Shown here one piece after another: positions 57,082 to 64,000 of a stretch of 64,000 bases of DNA. Position numbers and translations under genes: made by a program. Numbering within the stretch: position 1 is the first letter of the stretch; each line of letters begins with the position of its first letter. This stretch comes from Mycobacterium sp. (GTDB taxonomy: Bacteria; Actinomycetota; Actinomycetes; Mycobacteriales; Mycobacteriaceae): contig JACPVR010000004.1 in NCBI GenBank assembly GCA_016197405.1, positions 1 to 64,000 of the forward strand, read 5' to 3'. Under the pieces are notes generated by a model that searched no databases, was not told the DNA's origin, and saw nothing but the letters and a program-made list of their open reading frames with translations.

Positions 57082-58569
57082 CTACGGGTGGTCCCAGGTG
57101 TGCACGGGCTCGTTGCTGTGCATCCGTTCGCAGTAGAGCCGGAGCATCTCGGCAAGTGCCTGCGGTCGGGACAGGCCGCGGTCCTGTAATGCGCGGACCG
57201 TGCTGATCTGCCAGGACGATCCGTTCTGGCCGGTCTTGGCGCGGCCTTCGATGACGCCCAGGAAGCGGTCGCGCACCTCGCCGGCCACACCCCAGCGCCG
57301 CAACCCCTCCTCGGCCATCGGCAGTAGCTTTCGAAGCACCAACTCGTCGGCGGTGACCTCGCCGAGACCCGGCCAGTACTGGCGCGCCTCGATGCCGACT
57401 CGTGCCGCGTTGGTGAAATTGGCCTCTGCCGCAGCGAAACTCATCTTCGTCCAGAGCGGGCGGTCCTCTTCACTCAGGGTGCGCAGCATTCCGTAGTAGA
57501 ACGCCGAGTTGGCCATCATGTCGATGACGGTGGGGCCTGCGGGCAGCACCCGGTTCTCGACCCGCAGATGCGGGCGGGCGACACCGTCGACCTCGACGAC
57601 GTCGTACACCGGCCGGTTCCACCGGTACACCGTGCCGTTGTGCAACCGCAGCTCGGCCAGTCGCGGAGTGCGCCCGGCAGCCAGTTCGGCGACCGGATCT
57701 TCTTCGGAGAGCTCGGGCAGCAGTGACGGGAAGTACCGGACGTTCTCTTCGAACAGATCGAATATCGAGGTGATCCAGCGTTCCCCGAACCACACCCGGG
57801 GCCGCACGCCCTGCGTCTTGAGCTCTTCGGGACGGGTGTCGGTGGCCTGGGCGAACAGTTCGATCCGGGTTTCGGCCCACAACTGGTGGCCGAAGAAGTA
57901 CGGCGAGTTGGCTCCCAGCGCCAACTGCGGCCCGGCCAGCACCTGGGCGGCATTCCAGTTGTCGGCGAAGTCGGCGGGGGAGACCTGTAGATGCAGCTGC
58001 ATGCTGGTACACGCCGACTCGGGGGCGATCGTCGCGGCGTGCAGACTCAACCGCTCGGGTCCGTCGATATCGATGAGGATGTCCTCGCCGCGGGCGGTGA
58101 AGATCGAATCATTGAGCGCCTGATAGCGGATGGACTCGCTCATCCAGTCGGCGGCCAGATGCTCGGGCATCAGGGTGGGCAGGATGCCGATCATCACGAT
58201 ATGCGCACCGTCGGCGCTCGCCTTGGCTTCAGCGGCGTTGAGGCTGGCCCGCACATCGGCTTCCAGCTCCAGCCCGGCCCGTCCCGGCAACGGCCTTGGC
58301 GGAACATTGAATTCGATGTTGTAGGCACCCAATTCGGTCTGATATGCCGGGTCGGCGATCGAGGCCAGTACGTCGCGGTTGGTCATGGCGGGCTGGTAGT
58401 CGCCGTCGACCAGATTGCATTCGATCTCCATACCCGTCATGGGTCGGTCGAACTCGAAACTGGCCTGGCTCAGCATGGTTTCGAAGACGTCGAGGCACAG
58501 CTGCACCTTGCGGCGGTACTCCTGCCGGTGTGCTCTGCTGTACTCGGTGTGTTCGACCTCGGCACCCAC
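57082..58569 (-). CDS. Glutamate-cysteine-ligase-like carboxylate-amine ligase
   Basis: The roughly 496-residue protein shows the GCS/carboxylate-amine ligase fold: MTGMEIECNLVDGDYQPAMT (metal and glutamate site), GAYNIEFNVPPRPL, SMQLHLQVSP, ALGANSPYFFGHQLWAETRI and LPAGPTVIDMMANSAFYYG. It is not the ergothioneine enzyme, which is encoded at 29549. Its amine substrate is unknown, and it could form another gamma-glutamyl compound. Start set at GTG 58569. It is 44 bp downstream of a methyltransferase gene, probably cotranscribed. Confidence 0.8.
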   Translation of the reverse strand: MGAEVEHTEYSRAHRQEYRRKVQLCLDVFETMLSQASFEFDRPMTGMEIECNLVDGDYQPAMTNRDVLASIADPAYQTELGAYNIEFNVPPRPLPGRAGLELEADVRASLNAAEAKASADGAHIVMIGILPTLMPEHLAADWMSESIRYQALNDSIFTARGEDILIDIDGPERLSLHAATIAPESACTSMQLHLQVSPADFADNWNAAQVLAGPQLALGANSPYFFGHQLWAETRIELFAQATDTRPEELKTQGVRPRVWFGERWITSIFDLFEENVRYFPSLLPELSEEDPVAELAAGRTPRLAELRLHNGTVYRWNRPVYDVVEVDGVARPHLRVENRVLPAGPTVIDMMANSAFYYGMLRTLSEEDRPLWTKMSFAAAEANFTNAARVGIEARQYWPGLGEVTADELVLRKLLPMAEEGLRRWGVAGEVRDRFLGVIEGRAKTGQNGSSWQISTVRALQDRGLSRPQALAEMLRLYCERMHSNEPVHTWDHP

Positions 58570-58613
58570 TCCGGAGATGCAACAGGCTCGGTGCCGTCGG
58601 CGCAACCGAATGG

Positions 58614-59405
58614 CTAAATCTCTCGGTTGCGACTCGCCAGCACCACCTGTGGGCTGAGCAATCCGCCGCGCAGCTCCACCGAGATGGAGTCGTCGGCACG
58701 CGCGGCCAGCGTGCGCAGCGCTGACGGGCTGTAGGCCCGCAACGAGCTGATGACACCGTCGTGTACGAACGGGATGAACGGTGCGAACGGCAGCATCGTC
58801 GCCAACCGCAGCAGGTGCAAGGGTGCCGGCGGGCGCGGCAGGTCGATGATCATGAGCGTCGTGGCGACGCGGGTGCCTTCGGCGAAGACCCGCACCGCCC
58901 GCTCGGGCGTCAGATGATGAAAGGACAGCGCGAACAGCGCCAGATCGAAGCTGCCATCGGCGGCGTCGATTGCGGTGGCGTCCATGACACGGACCGTGGC
59001 GCGCGGATCGCTGCCCAGGTCACCGGCGGCGATGGCAGCCACCGATGCCGGCTCGACATCGGTGACGGTGACGGTGGCGGTCGGGTGGTTCTCCAGGATC
59101 ATGGCCGACACCGCGCCGTGGCCGGCGCCGAGTTCCAGCACGGCGGGGTCCGGCACAGTGGCCACTTCGTCGAGTACCAGCCGCGCGAACTTCTCGTGGT
59201 TGCCGAAAACCCGGCCCGTCCAGTCCAGCGCGTCGATGACCTGACGTTTGATGCTCTCGTCGACATCGTCGCGATCGAGATATTCGGCGCGCTCAGTTTC
59301 CAGCAGCCGATCCAGACATGAGGCGCCGAACCCGCCACGCGGCATCGACTCGATAGCGCGCGGCGGGGATGTGTGTGATGTCGACTGGCCCATGGGTTCC
59401 ATCAT
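58614..59405 (-). CDS. Class I SAM-dependent methyltransferase
   Basis: The roughly 263-residue protein has the classic methyltransferase core: VLELGAGHGAVSAMIL (motif I), VTVTDVEPASV (motif II acidic residue), VMDATAIDAADGSFDLALFA, then FHHLTPERAV. The N-terminal 60 residues contain a conserved-looking region (CLDRLLETERAEYLDRDDVD). The substrate is not evident. It precedes the carboxylate-amine ligase gene, and the two may act on the same small molecule. The exact start is uncertain (ATG 59405 or 59393). Confidence 0.8.
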   Translation of the reverse strand: MMEPMGQSTSHTSPPRAIESMPRGGFGASCLDRLLETERAEYLDRDDVDESIKRQVIDALDWTGRVFGNHEKFARLVLDEVATVPDPAVLELGAGHGAVSAMILENHPTATVTVTDVEPASVAAIAAGDLGSDPRATVRVMDATAIDAADGSFDLALFALSFHHLTPERAVRVFAEGTRVATTLMIIDLPRPPAPLHLLRLATMLPFAPFIPFVHDGVISSLRAYSPSALRTLAARADDSISVELRGGLLSPQVVLASRNREI

Positions 59406-59415
59406 GGAGGGATGT

Positions 59416-59454
59416 GGGCTTGTTCTGCCACGCTATGCGTGGCAGAACACGCCC
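59416..59454 (-). terminator. Terminator downstream of PadR gene
   Basis: A perfect 13-bp stem (59421-59433 with 59437-59449) with a 3-nt loop, extended by GGGC/GCCC beyond one mismatch, lies 19 bp after the stop of the PadR gene at 59473 and before the methyltransferase start. Confidence 0.8.
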
Positions 59455-59472
59455 AAATCGCGGGCCGTGCGG

Positions 59473-60195
59473 TTACTCCTCGCCGAGGATCTGGTAGATC
59501 TCGCGCCGCGCATTGTTGACGATGTCGACGATGCGCTGCTGCTGCTCATCGGAGGCGGTGAAGGCGGACTGCCGGACCGCACCGAAGAGTTGACCGACGG
59601 CGTTGCGCAGGTTGACCTTTGCGGGGTCGGCACCTTCGGTGATCTCGGTCCACGGGGCGGTCTCGATCTTGTCCGCGTCCGCGCGTCCTTGCTCGGTCAG
59701 CTCGAAAAGCTTCTTGCTGCCTTCGTTTTCGGCCGCGACGATGAGGCCTTCGTCCTCGAGCAACTGCAACGTCGGGTAGACCGAGCCGGGGCTGGGCTTC
59801 CACAGGTCGTTGGTGCGCTCGGCGATCTCCTGGATCATCTCGTAGCCGTGCATGGGCCGCTCGGCGAGCAGTTTGAGGATGGCGGCGCGCACGTCACCGC
59901 GCTTGCCGCGGCCTCGTCCGCGTCCGTGGGCGCGACGACCGCGCGGTCCGGGGCCGAACCCGGGACCGAAGCCACCGAATCCGGGACCGAAGCCGCCGAA
60001 CTCGCGACCGGGTTCACCGGTGCCGGGCCCGAACGGTCCGCCGCGGTGTTCGCGGATGTGATCACGGAATTCCCGACGTGCTTCGCGACGGTGTTCGCGC
60101 AGGTCACGGCGTGCCGCCGGACCGAATCCGAAACCGGGGCCGAAGCCGGGGCGGCCACCGAAGGGGCCTTCTGGGGGTGTGAATGGGGTGCTCAT
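59473..60195 (-). CDS. PadR-family regulator with Gly/Phe/Arg-rich N-terminal extension
   Basis: The 240-residue protein has a normal PadR winged helix and dimerisation helix from residue 100 on (RAAILKLLAERPMHGYEMIQ, then SPGSVYPTLQLLEDEGLI, and C-terminal NNARREIYQILGEE). The first 100 residues are low-complexity: repeated FGPGFG units, an Arg/Glu-rich helix (RDLREHRREARREF) and a basic RGRGRGKRG run. Such a disordered, positively charged arm could aid DNA binding or self-association. Tandem 12-mers in its promoter suggest autoregulation. Confidence 0.88.
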   Translation of the reverse strand: MSTPFTPPEGPFGGRPGFGPGFGFGPAARRDLREHRREARREFRDHIREHRGGPFGPGTGEPGREFGGFGPGFGGFGPGFGPGPRGRRAHGRGRGRGKRGDVRAAILKLLAERPMHGYEMIQEIAERTNDLWKPSPGSVYPTLQLLEDEGLIVAAENEGSKKLFELTEQGRADADKIETAPWTEITEGADPAKVNLRNAVGQLFGAVRQSAFTASDEQQQRIVDIVNNARREIYQILGEE

Positions 60196-60251
60196 AACAG
60201 TTGCATCCTTCGTGTTTGGGGGTGTTGGAAGGCGCGATGTGCGCCTTCGGT

Positions 60252-60280
60252 GTCGTTAACGATGTCGCTAACGATATATC
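60252..60280. promoter_or_regulatory. Tandem 12-mers and AT-rich palindrome upstream of PadR gene
   Basis: GTCGTTAACGAT (60252-60263) and GTCGCTAACGAT (60264-60275) are adjacent direct repeats. The first contains the palindrome ATCGTTAACGAT read across, and ATATATCG follows. They lie about 60-85 bp upstream of the PadR start and are good candidates for its operator. Confidence 0.6.
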
Positions 60281-60324
60281 GGAAACTATCGCGATGCAAC
60301 AAGATATTCCCTTTACCCCTCGGC

Positions 60325-60870
60325 TCACTCCTCGGCGGTGGAGCCCCGATCGATCCGCTGGTCGATCGACGACACCAGCCACTGCGCCCACTGTGCTTCC
60401 ATCGCCGCACTTCGAAGGCCATATTCCAGTGCGGCACGACTGTAGAAATCGGCCTCGCCGTCGTTCCACGGCACGGTGTCGCGGATCTGCTCGTAGCGCG
60501 CCAGTTCGGTTTCGGCATGTTCGGCGAAGGCCACCGCGTAGGCGCGGGCATCGGCCGCCGGGATCTCACCGAGCAGGAAAACCCGGAGCACATCGGGGCG
60601 CCGGGTGGGCGGGTCGTCGTCGGGATGGGTTATCCAGCGGAGTAATTCGGCGCGACCGGCGTCGGTGACCCGGTATTCCTTGCGGCCGCGCGCCCCGATG
60701 GCCGTCACTTCGATCAGGCCGGAATCGGCGAGCTTGTTCAGTTCGCCGTAGAGCTGGCTCTGGGTGGCGGGCCAGACATTGGCCATCGAGTGCTGGAACC
60801 GTCCCAGCAGGTCATATCCACTGCCCGGGCGTTGGGCCAGCAGCCCAAGGGCGGCGATGCGAAGGCTCAT
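60325..60870 (-). CDS. PadR-family regulator with C-terminal helical domain
   Basis: The 181-residue protein is a PadR regulator of the long (Vir_act_alpha_C) type: winged helix MSLRIAALGLLAQRPGSGYD with SQLYGELNKLADSGLIEV, then a helical effector/dimer domain (VFLLGEIPAADARAYAVAF, then YGLRSAAMEAQWAQWL). It lies immediately upstream of the other PadR gene on the same strand, and between it and a permease gene. The two regulators share no long similarity outside the DNA-binding domain. Confidence 0.88.
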   Translation of the reverse strand: MSLRIAALGLLAQRPGSGYDLLGRFQHSMANVWPATQSQLYGELNKLADSGLIEVTAIGARGRKEYRVTDAGRAELLRWITHPDDDPPTRRPDVLRVFLLGEIPAADARAYAVAFAEHAETELARYEQIRDTVPWNDGEADFYSRAALEYGLRSAAMEAQWAQWLVSSIDQRIDRGSTAEE

Positions 60871-60880
60871 GACAAAAGCC

Positions 60881-60918
60881 TACGGCCCGATATTCCAATA
60901 GTGGAATGTCGGGCCGTA
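60881..60918. terminator. Terminator downstream of NCS1 permease
   Basis: 60881-60897 and 60902-60918 pair over 17 positions with one mismatch around a 4-nt loop, directly after the permease stop (60931) and before the PadR start (60870). Confidence 0.8.
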
Positions 60919-60930
60919 GGTCGTGTCGGA

Positions 60931-62484
60931 CTAGGAAACCAGCGTGGCCCCTTCGGCGACCCGCAGTGCCGACATCTTCCACGGACCCCGCAGTGCCAGC
61001 AGGTAGTACAGACCGAAGGCCACCCCGCAGCCGATGAACCAGCTGTACTGCGCCGCGCCGGCCATTCCGAAGACGATGCCGCCCAGCAACACCGGGAGCA
61101 TGGCGAGAATCGCACCCACCAGTGTCGCCACCACGGCGACCGGGTTGTATCCGCCTTTGTACCAGTAGTTCGAGGTCTTCGACATGGTGAACAGGTCGTC
61201 GACGACGATCTTCTGCTTGCGCACCAGGTAGAAGTCCGCGATCAGGACACCGAACAGCGGGCCGATGAACGCGCCCAGGGTTTCCAGCGTGTAGTGGATG
61301 ACCTCGGGATTGCTGTACAGGTTCCACGGCGTGAGCAGCACCGACCCGACCGCGGCGATCATGCCGCCCATCCGCCAGCTGATCTTCTGCGGACTGACGT
61401 TGGAGAAGTCGAACGCGGGTGAGATGAAGTTGGCGACGATGTTGATGCCGATGGTGGCGATGGTGAATGTCAAGGCGCCCAACACGATTGCGGTGACGCT
61501 GTCGATCCGGGCGACCGTGGCGACCGGGTCGGTGAGCAGCTCGCCGAACACCGGAACCGTGGCGGCGGCGGTCACGACCACCAGCAGCGAGAACACCAGG
61601 AAGTTGACCGGCAGCCCGAGGAAGTTGCCCTTCTTGACCGCTTCGAAGCTCTTGCCGTAGCGGGCGAAGTCGCCGAAGTTCAGCATCGGGCCGGAGAAGT
61701 AGGACACCACCAACGCGATCGCGCCGAGCATGATGACCAGCGTGTTGCCCTTCTTCTCGCCACCGAGGCTCAGGCTGACATGCCAGCCGGATTTCCAGAG
61801 CAGGTAGCCGCACAGGATGAACATCACGACGTAGACGGCGGGTCCGCAGAAATCGATGAACTTACGGATGGACTCCATGCCTCGCCAGAAGACGGCGGCC
61901 TGCAGGACCCACAGCAGCGTGAAGCTGCCCCAGCCGAGCAGGGAAAGTCCGGTGAAGCCGTATTGATCGACATCGGCGTAGGGGGCCAGACCGGGGAACA
62001 GTTTGAGCAGCACGACATCGAGGGCGGCCGAGGCCAGATAGGTCTGGATGCCGTACCACGCCACCGCGATCAGTCCGCGGATGATGGCGGGGATATTGGC
62101 ACCGAGCACGCCGAATGGGCTGCGGCACACCACCGGATAGGGAACGCCGGCCTGCTGACTGGGCTTGGCGACCAGATTGCACAGGAAGTAGACGATCACG
62201 ATGCCGACGAGCAGCGCGATGAGAACCTGCCAGCTCGCCAGACCGAGCGCGAACAAGCTGCCCGCCGTGACGTAACCGCCCACGCTGTGTACGTCGGACA
62301 TCCAGAACGCGAAGATGTTGTAGGTCGACCAGGACTGTTTGGCCAGCGGGGCGAGATCCTCGTTGGTCAACCGGGGGTCGTAGTGCTCCTTGATGAGTCC
62401 GCCGCCGACGGGATGCCCGGCGGCTTCGACGATATCGCCCGCGGCGACGACGGCGCCCGGCGGCAGATCGCGCGTATCTGTCAT
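60931..62484 (-). CDS. NCS1-family permease (hydantoin/allantoin/uracil type)
   Basis: The 517-residue permease has about twelve transmembrane helices and the NCS1 signatures of the Mhp1/PucI/FurA group: SWSTYNIFAFWMSDVHSVGG (TM1), PYPVVCRSPFGVLGANIPAI, WYGIQTYLAS (substrate Trp/Gln region) and FSGPMLNFGDFARYGKSF. It imports a nucleobase, hydantoin or allantoin with sodium or protons. The GntR gene upstream (minus strand, 100 bp) is a likely regulator. It is distinct from the shorter CodB-like permease at 5017. Confidence 0.92.
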   Translation of the reverse strand: MTDTRDLPPGAVVAAGDIVEAAGHPVGGGLIKEHYDPRLTNEDLAPLAKQSWSTYNIFAFWMSDVHSVGGYVTAGSLFALGLASWQVLIALLVGIVIVYFLCNLVAKPSQQAGVPYPVVCRSPFGVLGANIPAIIRGLIAVAWYGIQTYLASAALDVVLLKLFPGLAPYADVDQYGFTGLSLLGWGSFTLLWVLQAAVFWRGMESIRKFIDFCGPAVYVVMFILCGYLLWKSGWHVSLSLGGEKKGNTLVIMLGAIALVVSYFSGPMLNFGDFARYGKSFEAVKKGNFLGLPVNFLVFSLLVVVTAAATVPVFGELLTDPVATVARIDSVTAIVLGALTFTIATIGINIVANFISPAFDFSNVSPQKISWRMGGMIAAVGSVLLTPWNLYSNPEVIHYTLETLGAFIGPLFGVLIADFYLVRKQKIVVDDLFTMSKTSNYWYKGGYNPVAVVATLVGAILAMLPVLLGGIVFGMAGAAQYSWFIGCGVAFGLYYLLALRGPWKMSALRVAEGATLVS

Positions 62485-62533
62485 TGACGTTTCCTGTCCC
62501 TGGAAAATGGAATGGAAGGAAACTAACCGCGCG

Positions 62534-62562
62534 ATATTTCAGCTCCGTTGCGCTGAGAATAT
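62534..62562. promoter_or_regulatory. Imperfect palindrome between GntR and permease genes
   Basis: ATATTTCAGC (62534-62543) and GCTGAGAATAT (62552-62562) are nearly complementary, in an AT-rich spacer 50-80 bp upstream of the permease and 20 bp after the GntR stop. It may be an operator for the permease or a weak terminator for the regulator. Confidence 0.4.
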
Positions 62563-62583
62563 ATTTCGCCGTTTACCCGGGGT

Positions 62584-63294
62584 TCACACGCCGGCGATGA
62601 GCCCGCTGTCCGGTGAGAGGGTAGCCACCACCTCGTTGAGCCGGTGGTGATGCGCGCTGGCGACGGCCAGCAGGCCTGCGGTATCGCGCGACAGGAACGC
62701 ATCGAGCATCTGCAGGTGATCGTCGTTGAGCCGGGACCGGTCGGTATGCGCGACATGGACCATGACCTGTACGGGTTCGGTTATGTTCCAAGCGGATTCG
62801 AGCATATGCATGAGCCGGTGCATCCGCGATGGTCGGGCCAGGCCCATGTGAAACTGCCGGCTCTGCCGGTGATAGGTCAGTGGATCGTCGTCGCGCACAG
62901 CCGCTTCCAGTAATCGGTTCACCTCGATGACGTGGGCGCGGTCGGCATCGGTTGCCAGCTCGACTGCCGCGGCCAGTGCGGCGGTCTCCAGCGTCTCGCG
63001 GACCAGATACATCTCGGCGAGTTCGGCAGCGGTCAGCTGGGCGACGGTATAGCCGACATTGCGTTGGTGGGCGACCAGTCCTTCGCCCAGTAGCGTCTTG
63101 AGGCTTTCGCGAACCGGGATATGGCTCACCCCGAAATACTCCGCGATCTCGGTGACCGGGACCGGGGTGCCCGGGGGGACCGCGCCGTCGAGGATGACCC
63201 GGCGCAGCTCGTCGAGGATCAGCTGTTGGCTGCTGTCGGCCCGATTAGGGGACAGGCACCGGAACCACAGTTCAGGGTGATGGCGCCGCGACAT
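62584..63294 (-). CDS. GntR/FCD-family transcriptional regulator
   Basis: The roughly 236-residue protein has a GntR winged helix (LILDELRRVILDGAVPPGTP, then TEIAEYFGVSHIPVRESLKT) and a C-terminal FCD ligand domain with metal-binding histidines (RQSRQFHMGLAR, HHHRLNEVV). ATG 63294 follows AGGA at 7 nt; GTG 63309 is an alternative. It diverges from the carotenoid-oxygenase gene across about 118 bp and precedes the NCS1 permease, so it may control both. Confidence 0.88.
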   Translation of the reverse strand: MSRRHHPELWFRCLSPNRADSSQQLILDELRRVILDGAVPPGTPVPVTEIAEYFGVSHIPVRESLKTLLGEGLVAHQRNVGYTVAQLTAAELAEMYLVRETLETAALAAAVELATDADRAHVIEVNRLLEAAVRDDDPLTYHRQSRQFHMGLARPSRMHRLMHMLESAWNITEPVQVMVHVAHTDRSRLNDDHLQMLDAFLSRDTAGLLAVASAHHHRLNEVVATLSPDSGLIAGV

Positions 63295-63347
63295 GTGTCG
63301 ATCCTGCACCGTTTCGGCGGGAAGCGCCGAACTTCAATACTCCAGTC

Positions 63348-63358
63348 TTGACATGTCA
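63348..63358. promoter_or_regulatory. Palindrome overlapping -35 of carotenoid oxygenase gene
   Basis: TGACATGTCA (63349-63358) is a perfect 10-bp palindrome that overlaps a consensus -35 hexamer TTGACA (63348-63353), 55 bp upstream of the oxygenase ATG. Such a position suits repression by the divergent GntR protein. No good -10 is seen at 17 bp. Confidence 0.45.
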
Positions 63359-63412
63359 TAATTGGAGTGTCAGTCTGGTGGCAGACTTCATCGCAGCCCT
63401 CAGGAGACTGAC

Positions 63413-64000
63413 ATGACCGATATTCACGACGTCACCGCGACCGGCAACCTGCCCGGCACCGGTGGCGACTTCTTCCGGACCGGCAACTTCGCGCCCGTGG
63501 CCGACGAGCTGACCGAGACCAAACTGGTCGTCGAAGGCGCGATCCCGCCCGAACTCGACGGCTGGTATCTACGCAACGGTCCCAACCCGCGGCAGGCCAG
63601 CGCGCACTGGTTCACCGGCGACGGCATGATCCACGGCGTACGGATCGAAGGCGGGCAGGCCAAGTGGTACCGAAACCGCTGGGTCCGCACCGACAGCTTC
63701 ATCGAGGACTTCCCGCTCTACAACGCCGACGGCACCCGCAACCTGCGGGCCGCCGTCGCCAACACGCACGTGGTCAACCATGCCGGCAAGACGCTGGCGC
63801 TGGTCGAATCGTCGCTGCCCTACGAGATCACCAACGACCTGCAGACCGTCGGGGCCTACGACTTCGGCGGCAAGCTGGTCGACTCCATGACCGCACATCC
63901 CAAGATCTGCCCCACGACCGGGGAGCTGCACTTCTTCGGTTACGGCAACATCTTCGAACCGCATGTCACCTATCACCGGGCCGATGCCGCAGGCGAACTG
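63413..64000 (+). CDS. Carotenoid cleavage oxygenase, 5' part (runs off window)
   Basis: The first 196 codons of a carotenoid-oxygenase (RPE65/CCD) family protein are present; the gene continues past 64000. The conserved N-terminus is clear: GAIPPELDGWYLRNGPNP, HWFTGDGMIHGVRIEGGQ, NRWVRTDSFI, ANTHVVNHAGKTLALVESSLPYE-type segment, and the first iron-binding His in MTAHPK. CAGGAG is 7 nt before the ATG. Members cleave carotenoids, apocarotenoids or stilbene/lignin-derived double bonds. It diverges from the GntR gene. Confidence 0.9.
   Translation, partial: MTDIHDVTATGNLPGTGGDFFRTGNFAPVADELTETKLVVEGAIPPELDGWYLRNGPNPRQASAHWFTGDGMIHGVRIEGGQAKWYRNRWVRTDSFIEDFPLYNADGTRNLRAAVANTHVVNHAGKTLALVESSLPYEITNDLQTVGAYDFGGKLVDSMTAHPKICPTTGELHFFGYGNIFEPHVTYHRADAAGEL

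Overview
The window is high-GC DNA from a rapidly growing mycobacterium (Mycolicibacterium type). The backbone follows the M. tuberculosis Rv3700c-Rv3713 block: gatD/murT, dnaQ-like, leuA, ask-asd, a DUF4185 protein, a Pro/Gly-rich membrane protein, a secreted protein and egtABCDE. Several catabolic blocks absent from that slow grower are inserted between these genes. Starts are often GTG, and many genes overlap by 1-8 bp. No rRNA, tRNA, CRISPR array or insertion sequence was seen.

Layout. 1-4300: a DUF559-type endonuclease gene flanked by 59-bp palindromic direct repeats, then the lipid II amidation pair gatD/murT and an exonuclease. 4258-8480: an XRE/cupin regulator diverging from an NCS1 permease and two 2-oxoglutarate/iron-type dioxygenases. 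8500-11000: a small membrane protein and leuA, which is preceded by a leucine-rich leader peptide and an attenuator-like hairpin. 11000-19800: a secreted protein, then a minus-strand nitrogen operon (amt, glnT, glxB-glxC-glxD, FAD oxidoreductase, XRE/cupin regulator). 19800-34900: ask, asd, an intergenic region with two small-RNA candidates, a P450, katA, ohr and the complete ergothioneine operon. 34900-45300: a dicarboxylate two-component system with dctA, an arsenic operon (arsR, arsI/cadI, acr3, arsC), and a gmd-glycosyltransferase-small MmpL operon.

45800-64000 is the most distinctive part. A bluB-like gene is followed by NDMA-dependent methanol dehydrogenase (mno), a MoxR ATPase and a CoxE-like vWA protein that both carry histidine-rich stretches, a 1,3-propanediol-dehydrogenase-like enzyme and the MnoS/MnoR two-component pair. 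The mycofactocin methyltransferase mftM then diverges from a 30-residue mycofactocin precursor gene, mftA, which is followed directly by mftD. The usual mftB, mftC, mftE and mftF are absent between or beside them. This links a nicotinoprotein alcohol-oxidation operon to production of its proposed redox cofactor. The window ends with a glutamate-cysteine-ligase-like gene and a methyltransferase, two PadR regulators, a second NCS1 permease, a GntR regulator and the 5' part of a carotenoid-oxygenase gene cut by the window edge.

Common threads are low-molecular-weight thiol and peroxide defence (egt, katA, ohr), amino-acid supply (leuA, ask, asd), and use of C1, diol, amine, nucleobase and dicarboxylate substrates under local regulators. 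Functions are assigned from visible motifs, length and gene order; no database search was run.
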